Source of the DNA: CAYWRO01 sp964460345 | Lineage (GTDB): Bacteria; Planctomycetota; Phycisphaerae; Phycisphaerales; UBA1924 | Length of the DNA stretch: 12,700 nucleotides | Assembly (NCBI GenBank): GCA_964460345.1 | Contig: CAYWRO010000092.1 | Location: 1 to 12,700, forward strand | Direction: 5' to 3' | In this document: in pieces, positions 7,721 to 12,700 of the stretch | How positions within the stretch are numbered: position 1 is the stretch's first letter | Layout of the letters: each line of letters starts with the position of its first letter | The notes under the pieces: generated by a model | Databases searched by the model: none | The model's input: only the letters and a program-made list of their open reading frames with translations | What the model was told of the DNA's origin: nothing | Translations under genes and position numbers: made by a program

Positions 7721-7916
7721 CCCCTGCAAGAGCGGGTCCCGTTCGTAAGCAGTGCGAGGTCCCTGGGGAGTTCCCTGGGGCGGCCGATCTCGGCAAACGC
7801 CGAGGCCGAAGTCGATCAGAACGATGCACCCGCATGGCGCGAGGCGCCGAATCCCGCTGGGCGGGGAGAGTGATTCGTGGTATGGTTGGTACCGCGAAGG
7901 GGGTGTCGGGAGGGGC

Positions 7917-7946
7917 TTGCCGCGGGTTCGGACGGGGTGGTCTATT
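7917..7946 (+). promoter_or_regulatory. Candidate promoter of the second dockerin-like gene
   Basis: TTGCCG (7917-7922), an 18-nt spacer and TCTATT (7941-7946) sit 29 nt before the start codon at 7976, upstream of its AGGAG. Both hexamers match the consensus at 4/6. The -35 and the spacer length are the same as in the candidate promoter at 1296-1325. Confidence 0.33.
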
Positions 7947-7975
7947 CCCCCGGGGGGGATGAGAGGAGTGTGCCG

Positions 7976-8794
7976 ATGCGTCGATCTGTGTGCCTGATGT
8001 CGCTCGCCGTGGCTTCGTGTGCTGTTGTCGCGGCGGGCGAGCCGGTGACGTTCATGATTGACCCTGCCCTGTCTGAGTTGAGCGTCACGATGTCGGCCCA
8101 GAGCGCTTCGGACACGGACTCGGCCGCGGTCACCGGCACGATCCGGCTCTGCCTGAATGACCCCGGCGCGCCCACGATCGTCTCGGTCGCGGACATGCAG
8201 GCGGCGTTGGCTACCCAGCTTCACTTCCTGCTTGACTACGGGCTTTTCGGCCAGATCACGGCGGACTCGAGCAACGCCGCGGCGGCGTATGCCACGCCGG
8301 GAGCGCCAACAGGGCCGACGGTTGTGAGCGGGGGGCAGTTCAGCTTTGTCGAACCGCAGACCGTTCCGGTCGCGCTGAGCGGGACGATGACCCTGGTCTC
8401 CAGCGGCCTGATCGGCGGCGTGATTCCCTCGCAGACGGTGGACCTGGCCGAGTTCGGCGCAGCGCCTGCGGCGTTCACGGCCATGGTCAGCAGCGACGCC
8501 GGAACGGTGACGGTCTCCGGTTCGGTGGCGTTTTCGCAGGAGACGGACCTCGGCGTGCTCGCGGAGGGGACGCTCACGATCGTGGCGACCGCGCCGCTGC
8601 CTGCCGGGGGGTGTGTCTGCGACTTCGACTGCGCCTCGGGCGTCGACGTCTTCGACCTGCTGGCGTATCTGGACCAGTGGTTCACGGGGTCCGCCGCGGC
8701 GGAGATGACCGGTGACGCCACGCCGTCCGTGGATGTGTTCGACCTGCTGGCGTTCCTGGACTGCTGGTTCGCGGCCTCGGCGGGCGCCTGTTGA
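7976..8794 (+). CDS. Secreted protein with C-terminal dockerin-like (GC-type) anchor
   Basis: The 272-residue product has a signal peptide: MRRS, a hydrophobic core to about residue 20, and likely cleavage near A20-G21 or G21-E22. Residues about 25-208 are Ser/Thr/Val/Gly-rich and look like a beta-sandwich. I do not recognise the domain; it vaguely recalls small secreted domains opening with IDPALSELSVT. Residues 213-272 form a double dockerin-like module with two VDVFDLLA(Y/F)LD.WF copies, at 223-236 and 252-265. Neither copy keeps a complete classical calcium loop. Cysteines at 213, 215 and 219 open the module, and C263 and C272 close it, with C272 the last residue. The start at 7976 has AGGAG 7 nt upstream; the in-frame upstream start at 7877 lacks one. 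The gene is divergent from the sigma/kinase pair and so could share its control region. Confidence 0.82.
   Translation: MRRSVCLMSLAVASCAVVAAGEPVTFMIDPALSELSVTMSAQSASDTDSAAVTGTIRLCLNDPGAPTIVSVADMQAALATQLHFLLDYGLFGQITADSSNAAAAYATPGAPTGPTVVSGGQFSFVEPQTVPVALSGTMTLVSSGLIGGVIPSQTVDLAEFGAAPAAFTAMVSSDAGTVTVSGSVAFSQETDLGVLAEGTLTIVATAPLPAGGCVCDFDCASGVDVFDLLAYLDQWFTGSAAAEMTGDATPSVDVFDLLAFLDCWFAASAGAC
8732..8774 (+). repeat. Dockerin-coding DNA repeat, copy 2
   Basis: This stretch matches 4294-4336 at 41 of 43 bases and encodes DVFDLLAFLDCWFA. The second in-gene copy at 8645-8687 differs more, so the last half-domains of the two genes resemble each other more at DNA level than the two halves within this gene do. 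Confidence 0.7.
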
Positions 8795-8838
8795 CAGGGT
8801 TGGGGCGCGAGCGCCGGTTGGCGGCGGCCGCCGCGGCC

Positions 8839-8844
8839 TACCCT
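8839..8844 (+). promoter_or_regulatory. Candidate -10 element for a leaderless gmk transcript
   Basis: TACCCT ends exactly 8 nt before the gmk ATG, and there is no Shine-Dalgarno sequence in the C/G-rich stretch before it. TTGGCG lies 15 nt further upstream as a possible, closely spaced -35. Transcription would start at or within a few bases of the ATG. Confidence 0.35.
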
Positions 8845-8852
8845 GTGGCCCT

Positions 8853-9473
8853 ATGGCTGCCGATGCGCCAGTCTCGCCCGGGCCCTCCTCCAGCGGCCTG
8901 CTGCTGATCATTTCCGGTCCCTCGGGAGTCGGGAAGACGACGATCACGCGCGCCGTGGAGGCGGCGATCCCCGGCGCGGTCTTCAGCGTGTCGGCAACCA
9001 CCCGCCCCAAGACGCCTGCCGATCGCGAAGGCGTCGATTACCACTTCGTCACGCCGGACGAGTTCGCCCGCATGGAGCAGTCCGGGGAGTTCCTCGAGAC
9101 GGCGGATGTTTTCGGTCGCCTGTACGGCACGCCGCGGCGGTGGGTGGAGGAGCGGCTGAGCGAGGGGCGGCTGGTGATCCTTGAGATTGACGTCGTGGGC
9201 GCGGAGCGGGTGAAGTCGCAGATCCCGGAGGCATTCGGCATCTTCATCCTGCCGCCGGACGAGGCCACGCTGCTCGCTCGTCTGCGGGCGCGCAAGCGCG
9301 AGCCGGAGGAGATCATCCAGCGACGGTTCGCGGAAGCCAAGCGCGAGATCGCGCAGGCTCGGGCGGGCCGAGCGTACGAGCACTTTGTGGTCAACGACGA
9401 CCTGCCGCGGGCGACGCGCCAGACGACGGAACTGGTGCGGGCCGAACTGGCGCGCCGGTCGAACGTGGGTTGA
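8853..9473 (+). CDS. gmk: Guanylate kinase
   Basis: The 206-residue product phosphorylates GMP to GDP with ATP in cytoplasmic purine nucleotide synthesis. The P-loop SGPSGVGKTT is at 21-30. The GMP-binding segment SVSATTRP is at 45-52, followed by EGVDYHFV (59-66). Next come GEFLETADVFGRLYGTP (78-94), EIDVVGA (111-117) and the lid/arginine region RLRARKREPEEIIQRR (123-138), all in the family order and at normal length. One oddity is the usual RxGE in the GMP loop, read here as TPAD (54-57). The start at 8853 gives a short polar extension before the P-loop. The frame is open further upstream to 8712 but there it overlaps the preceding gene. No ribosome binding site is visible, so a leaderless mRNA is likely. 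A hairpin starts 19 nt after the stop, but its T-run is on the opposite strand. Confidence 0.95.
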   Translation: MAADAPVSPGPSSSGLLLIISGPSGVGKTTITRAVEAAIPGAVFSVSATTRPKTPADREGVDYHFVTPDEFARMEQSGEFLETADVFGRLYGTPRRWVEERLSEGRLVILEIDVVGAERVKSQIPEAFGIFILPPDEATLLARLRARKREPEEIIQRRFAEAKREIAQARAGRAYEHFVVNDDLPRATRQTTELVRAELARRSNVG

Positions 9474-9481
9474 GCTGAACC

Positions 9482-9520
9482 AAAAAACGAACAACCGCCC
9501 CCGGTGGTCGAAGGCGGTTG
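9482..9520 (-). terminator. Intrinsic terminator-like hairpin reading leftward
   Basis: Read on the minus strand, CAACCGCC (9520..9513) pairs perfectly with GGCGGTTG (9499..9492) across a 13-nt loop and is followed by TTCGTTTTTT. It begins 8 bases after the gmk stop but has no T-run on the gmk strand. It would therefore end a minus-strand transcript or shield gmk from antisense reading. Confidence 0.6.
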
Positions 9521-9652
9521 CACTCCTGAAATGCGCCGCTGCCCTCGGCGCGATTGGTCCGGCTTTCTATACCGGTATCGGCCGGCGTGGGTTCGCCACC
9601 TGTGAAAATACTGGCCATTTCTTTTGAAGCACTTCCCCGGATGAGGTGGTCC

Positions 9653-9688
9653 AAAAAGAGGCGAGGCCGCTGCTTGAGCGGCCTCGCC
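9653..9688 (-). terminator. Strong intrinsic terminator reading leftward
   Basis: On the minus strand, GGCGAGGCCGCT (9688..9677), a 5-nt loop CAAGC and AGCGGCCTCGCC (9671..9660) form a perfect 12-bp GC-rich stem, followed by TCTTTTT. This is a textbook rho-independent terminator. No protein gene on that strand feeds into it, which is the main argument for a noncoding RNA upstream. Confidence 0.75.
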
Positions 9689-9861
9689 GTGGTGAAACGC
9701 GTCCAGTGAGGTGTGTGTCAGGTCTGAATCGCGTTTCCTGATCACCGCGGCCCGAAGGCCACGGGGGAAGAAGAGGGCTGGGTTGCTGGCCGACACGCAC
9801 CCGGCACAATCGGCGTTGCTCGTGTAGTGCAACGCTCGTGCCAGCGACCGAATGCGGGTGG
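9653..9861 (-). ncRNA. Candidate structured small RNA, minus strand
   Basis: A transcript of about 200 nt is inferred between a TATAGA -10-like hexamer (9873..9868, with a weak CAAACA -35 at 9896..9891) and the strong terminator ending near 9653. Inside, on the minus strand, are a 7-bp stem GCGTTGC/GCAACGC (9835-9829 with 9819-9813) and an 8-bp stem with a C(UUCG)G tetraloop (9764-9745, one G-U pair). A GAAACGCG/CGCGTTTC stem around 28 nt (9737-9730 with 9701-9694) and the terminator stem follow. The tetraloop stem is continuous only on the minus strand, since on the plus strand it has a C/A mismatch. I could not match it to 6S, SRP, tmRNA or RNase P RNA by their conserved motifs. Function unknown; it could also be an untranslated leader. 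Confidence 0.35.
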
Positions 9862-9956
9862 CTGCTCTCTATACGATGCTTTGTGGAGCCTGTTTGATTC
9901 CCCGGTGGCCACGAGAAGTCAGTTTTTGAGCCGCCTGCACCGCGTGGGTGAGGCTC

Positions 9957-9962
9957 TACACT
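9957..9962 (+). promoter_or_regulatory. Candidate -10 element for a leaderless trpS transcript
   Basis: TACACT ends exactly 8 nt before the trpS ATG, the same spacing as TACCCT before gmk. No Shine-Dalgarno sequence lies at the usual distance from the ATG. No good -35 is visible at 16-18 nt. Confidence 0.35.
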
Positions 9963-9970
9963 TGGCACCC

Positions 9971-11053
9971 ATGGCCGATCAGCCTTCCACAACCCGACCG
10001 CGCATTCTCACCGGCGACACACCCACCGGCCGCCTGCACCTGGGGCACTGGGTGGGGTCGGTCGAGAACCGGGTGCAGTTGCAGGACGAGTACGACTGCT
10101 ATTTCCTGCTGGCGAACATGCACGCCTACACGACGAGGTCCGATAAGCCGGATGAGATCCGGTCGGACACGCTGGAGATCGTGAAGGACTGGCTGGCATG
10201 CGGGATCGACCCGGAGCGGTCGACGATCGTCCTGCAGACGGAGGTGCCGGCGATCGCGGAGCTGACGTGGTTTTTCGCGATGATCATCCCGTTCAACCGC
10301 GTCATGCGGAATCCGACGCTCAAGACAGAGATCGAGACCAAGGAGCTTGGGGATACCTACCCCTTCGGCTTCCCAATGTACGCCGTCGGGCAGTGCGCGG
10401 ACATCCTGGCGTTCCGTCCGGAGCTGGTGCCGGTGGGGGAAGACCAGGTGGCGCACATCGAGATGTGCCGCGAGGTGGCGCGCCGGTTCAACGTGATGTA
10501 CTGCGGGGTGGATCCGAAGACGGAGGACGCGGATTTCGTCAAGGCGGGGGGCCTTTTCCCGATCCCCGCGGCGAAGGTCGGGCGCGTGGCGCGGCTGGTG
10601 GGGACGGACGGCGTGAACAAGATGAGCAAGTCGCTGGGGAACGCGATCTTTCTTTCGGACACGCCCAAGCAGGTGAAGAAGAAGATCGGCGCGATGTACC
10701 CCGGGCAGAGCCGCAACCCGGACGAGCCCGGCAATCCGGACATCAACCCGGTGTTCCAATATGCGGATGCCTTCATCAAGGATGAGGCGGCGGTCGCGGA
10801 AATGCGGGATCGTTACCGCCGCGGGGACAACATCGGCGACGGGCACGTGAAGGCGGCGGTGATCGACGCGATCAACGAGCTGCTGGAACCGATGCGGGCG
10901 CGGCGGGCGGAGTTTGAACGGCCCGGCGGAGACGACGCCGTGATCGACATCGTGCGCGCGGGGACGAAGCGGGCGAACGAGGTGGCGGAAGAGACGCTGT
11001 ATCGCGCGAAGGAGGCGATGCGGCTGGACTTCGGGCGCCGCTCGCTGGGGTGA
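9971..11053 (+). CDS. trpS: Tryptophan--tRNA ligase
   Basis: The 360-residue product charges tRNA-Trp with tryptophan using ATP, a cytoplasmic class I synthetase reaction. The N-terminal signature TGDTPTGRLHLGHWVG (14-29) contains the HIGH-type motif HLGH (23-26). The segment VGEDQVAHIEM (155-165) is typical of bacterial TrpRS, and the second signature KMSKS is at 217-221. Length is in the normal bacterial range. The start at 9971 places the HIGH motif at the usual distance from the N-terminus. The frame is open upstream to 9827, but that part has no family similarity and no ribosome binding site. It stands alone on the plus strand with a candidate leaderless promoter. The trpE-like gene about 1.3 kb away is on the other strand and not in an operon with it. 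Confidence 0.96.
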   Translation: MADQPSTTRPRILTGDTPTGRLHLGHWVGSVENRVQLQDEYDCYFLLANMHAYTTRSDKPDEIRSDTLEIVKDWLACGIDPERSTIVLQTEVPAIAELTWFFAMIIPFNRVMRNPTLKTEIETKELGDTYPFGFPMYAVGQCADILAFRPELVPVGEDQVAHIEMCREVARRFNVMYCGVDPKTEDADFVKAGGLFPIPAAKVGRVARLVGTDGVNKMSKSLGNAIFLSDTPKQVKKKIGAMYPGQSRNPDEPGNPDINPVFQYADAFIKDEAAVAEMRDRYRRGDNIGDGHVKAAVIDAINELLEPMRARRAEFERPGGDDAVIDIVRAGTKRANEVAEETLYRAKEAMRLDFGRRSLG

Positions 11054-11325
11054 AGAGAACGATCCGCAGATTTGCGCAGATTATCGCAGATTTGGGGAGA
11101 AGCTGAATGATCCGCAGATTGCGCAGATTGCGCAGATTTCGGAATGAGCCTCTGGGAGGGCAATGCGAATGGTGAGATCACCATCGTTCAGGAGCCCAAG
11201 GGCAAGAATGCCGATGGGGGTTCGAGAAGCGTTCCGCCGCGCAAGTTCTCCCTGCCTCAATCTGCGCAAATCTGCGTAATCTGCGGATCAAAGTCTGCAA
11301 CTCGACCTGCAAATGAATCCGCGGA
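11054..11325. other. trpS-SDR convergent intergenic region
   Basis: These 272 bases lie between the convergent stops of trpS and the SDR gene and are mostly occupied by a repeat cluster. A 7-bp inverted repeat with a 2-nt centre, ATGGTGA/TCACCAT (11169-11184), sits between the repeat arms. A 78-codon plus-strand frame starts at 11144 without a ribosome binding site and runs through a repeat into the SDR gene, so I do not call it. Confidence 0.5.
11061..11289. repeat. CGCAGATT repeat cluster, two direct and one inverted block
   Basis: Three blocks each begin GATC and carry three CGCAGATT units spaced 9-10 bp. Block A is 11061-11093 (+), block B is 11109-11139 (+) and block C is 11259-11289, inverted. 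A and C could pair as a long stem around about 165 bases. CGCAGATT-type blocks near gene ends are familiar from many bacterial genomes, and their translations give false repeats such as ICAICAICG. This may be a dispersed repeat element located between convergent genes. Confidence 0.8.
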
Positions 11326-12225
11326 TCATCGCGCCCCATGCAACTGCGCCACGACGCCCGTTGCTTCGCTGGGCCTGTGAAGCGCGCCCTCCCTGTCTCG
11401 CGGCGGTTCGTCGCGCTGCTGGCGTTCGACCTGCTTTGAAGAGAGCCGGTCTCCCACGCGCGGTGCGAACTTGGCGACCGTCGTGTTGACCTTGGACGTT
11501 GTCCCGACCTTCCGGTGCGGGATCGGGTGCACCGCGGCGTCGAGGATGGCTTCGGCGACCTGGCGCGGGTCCATGGTCGGCGGCGGAAGCTTCGGATCGT
11601 GGTCCATGTAGTTGCGCGCGTGCTGGGGGAACGGGGTGTCCGTCGCGCCCGGCTGGATGAGGGTGATGGAGATTGGCGCCTGGTCGACCTGCTCAACCTC
11701 GACGCGGAGCGCATCGGTGAAGCCCTTGACGGCGTGCTTGGAGGCCGTGTAGACGCCCTGCAGCGGCAGGTACGCCTCGGAGACCTCGCTGCCGACGTTG
11801 ATCAGCGCGCCGCCGCCGGCGTTCTTCAGGTGAGCGAGCGCGACGAGCGAGCCGTGGAAGACGCCCCAGAAGTTCGTCTCGAAGACGCGGCGGGCGTCGG
11901 CCTCGCTCACCTCATCGAGGCGCCCGTAGATGGAGACGCCTGCGTTGTTCACCCACGTGTCGATGCGGCCGAAGCGGTCGATCGCGGTCTGCGCGACTTT
12001 CTCGACCTGGGATCGGTCGGAAACGTCGCAGACAACCGAGGCGGCCTCACACCCGACGCTTTGAAGCTTGCGGACGATCTCGTCCAGCCCATGCTCGCTC
12101 CGCGCCGCGAGCACGACCCTGGCGCCGCGCCGTGCGGCCATTTCGGCCGTGGCCAGACCGATCCCGCTGGACGCGCCGGTGATGACGACTGTCTGCTGAT
12201 CAAGCGGCTTGAGATGCGGTTTCAT
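11326..12225 (-). CDS. Short-chain dehydrogenase/reductase (SDR) family oxidoreductase
   Basis: The 299-residue product is a classical SDR with a Rossmann fold, expected to oxidise or reduce a hydroxyl/carbonyl group with NAD(P). The cofactor motif TGASSGIG is at 16-23, a basic R42 after strand 2 hints at NADP preference, and CDVSD is at 66-70. NNAG is at 93-96, and the catalytic Ser/Tyr/Lys are S146, Y159 and K163 (YTASK). PGATDTPF follows the active site. The last 40 residues (RQQRDEPPRDREGALHRPSE) resemble the tail seen in some longer SDRs, so the length looks natural. The start at 12225 has GGAGG 4 nt upstream; the in-frame ATG at 12315 would add 30 residues without similarity. The substrate cannot be told from sequence. 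It lies 104 nt after the trpE-like gene on the same strand and has a weak promoter candidate of its own. Confidence 0.92.
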   Translation of the reverse strand: MKPHLKPLDQQTVVITGASSGIGLATAEMAARRGARVVLAARSEHGLDEIVRKLQSVGCEAASVVCDVSDRSQVEKVAQTAIDRFGRIDTWVNNAGVSIYGRLDEVSEADARRVFETNFWGVFHGSLVALAHLKNAGGGALINVGSEVSEAYLPLQGVYTASKHAVKGFTDALRVEVEQVDQAPISITLIQPGATDTPFPQHARNYMDHDPKLPPPTMDPRQVAEAILDAAVHPIPHRKVGTTSKVNTTVAKFAPRVGDRLSSKQVERQQRDEPPRDREGALHRPSEATGVVAQLHGAR

Positions 12226-12260
12226 ACGCCCTCCCCTGGCACCGCAAAGGTGCTCCCGGC

Positions 12261-12290
12261 AGCGTAGCCGTCGCGCGGACGATCCGGCGA
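12261..12290 (-). promoter_or_regulatory. Weak candidate promoter of the SDR gene
   Basis: TCGCCG (12290..12285), an 18-nt spacer and TACGCT (12266..12261) recall the TTGCCG-N18 and TACNCT patterns seen elsewhere in the window. The match is weak and could be chance. Confidence 0.2.
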
Positions 12291-12329
12291 GTGGCACCAG
12301 GCGCACGCGTGGCAAAGGTGGGTGTGCTT

Positions 12330-12700
12330 CTACCGCGGGCTCTCGTTGTGGAGAGTTTGCTTGTCCTGGCCTTCCGCCGTAACGAAGGCGGCCTCGGCGA
12401 TGTCAATGGCGCGTGCGAGCGCGGCTGCCTTGTTGACAGTTTCGTCGAACTCGGCGTCGGCGCGGGAATCGAGGACGATGCCGCCGGCGGCCTGGATGTG
12501 GTAGGTCCAGGGCGGCGGTGGGGGAGGCGTCTGGCCTATGTCGGGCGCGAGAGTGGGCGGCGAGCGGCTCGCATCGCCTGGAAAGGCGATGCCACGGGTG
12601 GGCACGACCATCGTGCGGAGCGCCAGCGCGATGTCCATGTCGCCATCGAGGGAGACGTATCCCATGCCGCCGCCGTAGGGCCCGCGGCGGAGGGGCTCGA
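12330..12700 (-). CDS. trpE: Anthranilate synthase component I-like chorismate-binding enzyme, C-terminal part
   Basis: The gene enters from the right edge; 122 codons plus the stop are visible and the 5' part is missing. RRGPYGGGMGY and GDMDIALALRT are the C-terminal signature of the chorismate-binding domain of TrpE/PabB enzymes. They are followed by AAGGIVLDS and ADAEFDETVNKA, the strands and helix that carry metal-binding glutamates in the family. PYGGG and the GIVLDS...ET.NKA string fit TrpE better than PabB, but the two cannot be separated safely from this end alone. TrpE makes anthranilate from chorismate with a glutaminase partner, the first step of tryptophan synthesis. An unusual Pro-rich insertion of about 30 residues (12510-12602) splits two strands that are normally joined by a short turn. 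The SDR gene follows after 104 nt. Confidence 0.85.
   Translation of the reverse strand, partial: EPLRRGPYGGGMGYVSLDGDMDIALALRTMVVPTRGIAFPGDASRSPPTLAPDIGQTPPPPPPWTYHIQAAGGIVLDSRADAEFDETVNKAAALARAIDIAEAAFVTAEGQDKQTLHNESPR

Larger units (their letters stand above)
7700..7975. other. Divergent intergenic region with short repeats
   Basis: These 276 bases lie between the sigma factor and the second dockerin-like gene and hold no supported gene. TCCCTGGGG occurs twice, 12 bp apart (7760-7768 and 7772-7780). Just beyond is a perfect 6-bp hairpin, CTCGGC/GCCGAG around AAAC (7789-7804). A GGCGC/GCGCC repeat lies near 7836-7848. Such paired repeats upstream of a regulator could be an operator, but nothing here proves it. 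Confidence 0.45.
9474..9970. other. gmk-trpS intergenic region, rich in hairpins
   Basis: These 497 bases hold no convincing protein gene. They carry two terminator-like hairpins pointing left (9482-9520 and 9653-9688), a C(UUCG)G-loop stem (9745-9764), an 8-bp stem with a 28-nt loop (9694-9737) and a 7-bp stem (9813-9835). There is also a GCGCCG/CGGCGC stem (about 9534-9552) and the 10-bp perfect palindrome ATACCGGTAT (about 9569-9578). The density of perfect stems and the terminator direction argue for noncoding RNA on the minus strand. Confidence 0.55.

Noticed and set aside
8712..8852. In-frame upstream extension of gmk
   Set aside because: It overlaps the 3' end of the dockerin-like gene in another frame and has no similarity to guanylate kinase.
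7700..9010. N-terminal extension of the sigma factor frame, including a kinase-like string IVLIDFGLGV
   Set aside because: It overlaps gmk and the dockerin-like gene on the other strand, the ribosome binding site is at the 7699 start, and the DFG-like string has no other kinase motif around it.
9492..9570. Plus-strand stretch resembling a tRNA-Ser D-arm and anticodon arm (GTGGTCGAAGGC followed by CTCCTGAAATG)
   Set aside because: No matching acceptor stem, no GTTCRA T-arm downstream, and the anticodon stem has mismatches and no U33 in the right frame.
9827..9970. In-frame upstream extension of trpS
   Set aside because: The family begins close to the ATG at 9971; the extension crosses hairpins and has no ribosome binding site.
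9956..10846. 296-codon minus-strand frame opposite trpS
   Set aside because: It is antisense to an intact TrpRS with HIGH and KMSKS motifs and has a low-complexity His/Arg-rich translation.
11061..11139. Regular short repeats that could be mistaken for a CRISPR array
   Set aside because: Units are 8 bp with 1-2 bp between them, there are no unique spacers, and no cas genes are nearby.
11144..11380. 78-codon plus-strand frame in the repeat region
   Set aside because: No ribosome binding site, it runs through a CGCAGATT block and into the SDR gene on the other strand.

Overview
The window is about 12.7 kb of GC-rich DNA, most likely from a Planctomycetota bacterium of the class Phycisphaerae. 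Three things point there. Two secreted proteins end in the double dockerin-like anchor with a terminal cysteine that is typical of that class. An ECF sigma factor of the Sig-70_X6/TIGR02999 type is translationally coupled to a membrane Ser/Thr kinase with a TPR tail. Two large prepilin-like proteins are present. This assignment comes from family knowledge, not from a marker gene.

Layout. 267-1232 (-) and 1571-2608 (+) are divergent paralogues with a prepilin N-terminus and a nearly identical C-terminus; the gap between them holds a candidate two-way promoter. 2656-4362 (+) follows the second paralogue closely and encodes a secreted NxxGxxxF-repeat protein ending in a dockerin-like anchor. It converges, with 14 bp between stop codons, on the pair sigma factor (7106-7699, -) and kinase (4377-7109, -), which overlap by ATGA. 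Divergent from the sigma factor is a second secreted dockerin-like protein (7976-8794, +). Then come the housekeeping genes gmk (8853-9473, +) and trpS (9971-11053, +). A repeat cluster (11061-11289) separates trpS from an SDR oxidoreductase (11326-12225, -). The C-terminal end of a TrpE-like chorismate-binding enzyme (12330 to the window edge, -) closes the window.

How the genes may work together. The sigma/kinase pair is a plausible signalling unit: the TPR region would sense outside the membrane, the kinase would act in the cytoplasm, and the coupled sigma factor would be an output. Its targets are unknown; the neighbouring surface-protein genes are only a guess. The pseudopilin-like proteins and the dockerin-like proteins are all predicted to be exported. 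gmk, trpS, SDR and trpE look like ordinary metabolic genes with separate transcription.

The least ordinary stretch is the 497-base gap between gmk and trpS. It has two intrinsic-terminator-like hairpins, both with their U-tracts on the minus strand, plus further hairpins including a C(UUCG)G tetraloop stem. This suggests one or two unannotated minus-strand RNAs. gmk and trpS both lack a Shine-Dalgarno sequence and both have a -10-like hexamer exactly 8 nt before the ATG, which fits leaderless mRNAs. I did not find a defence system, CRISPR array, insertion sequence or tRNA.
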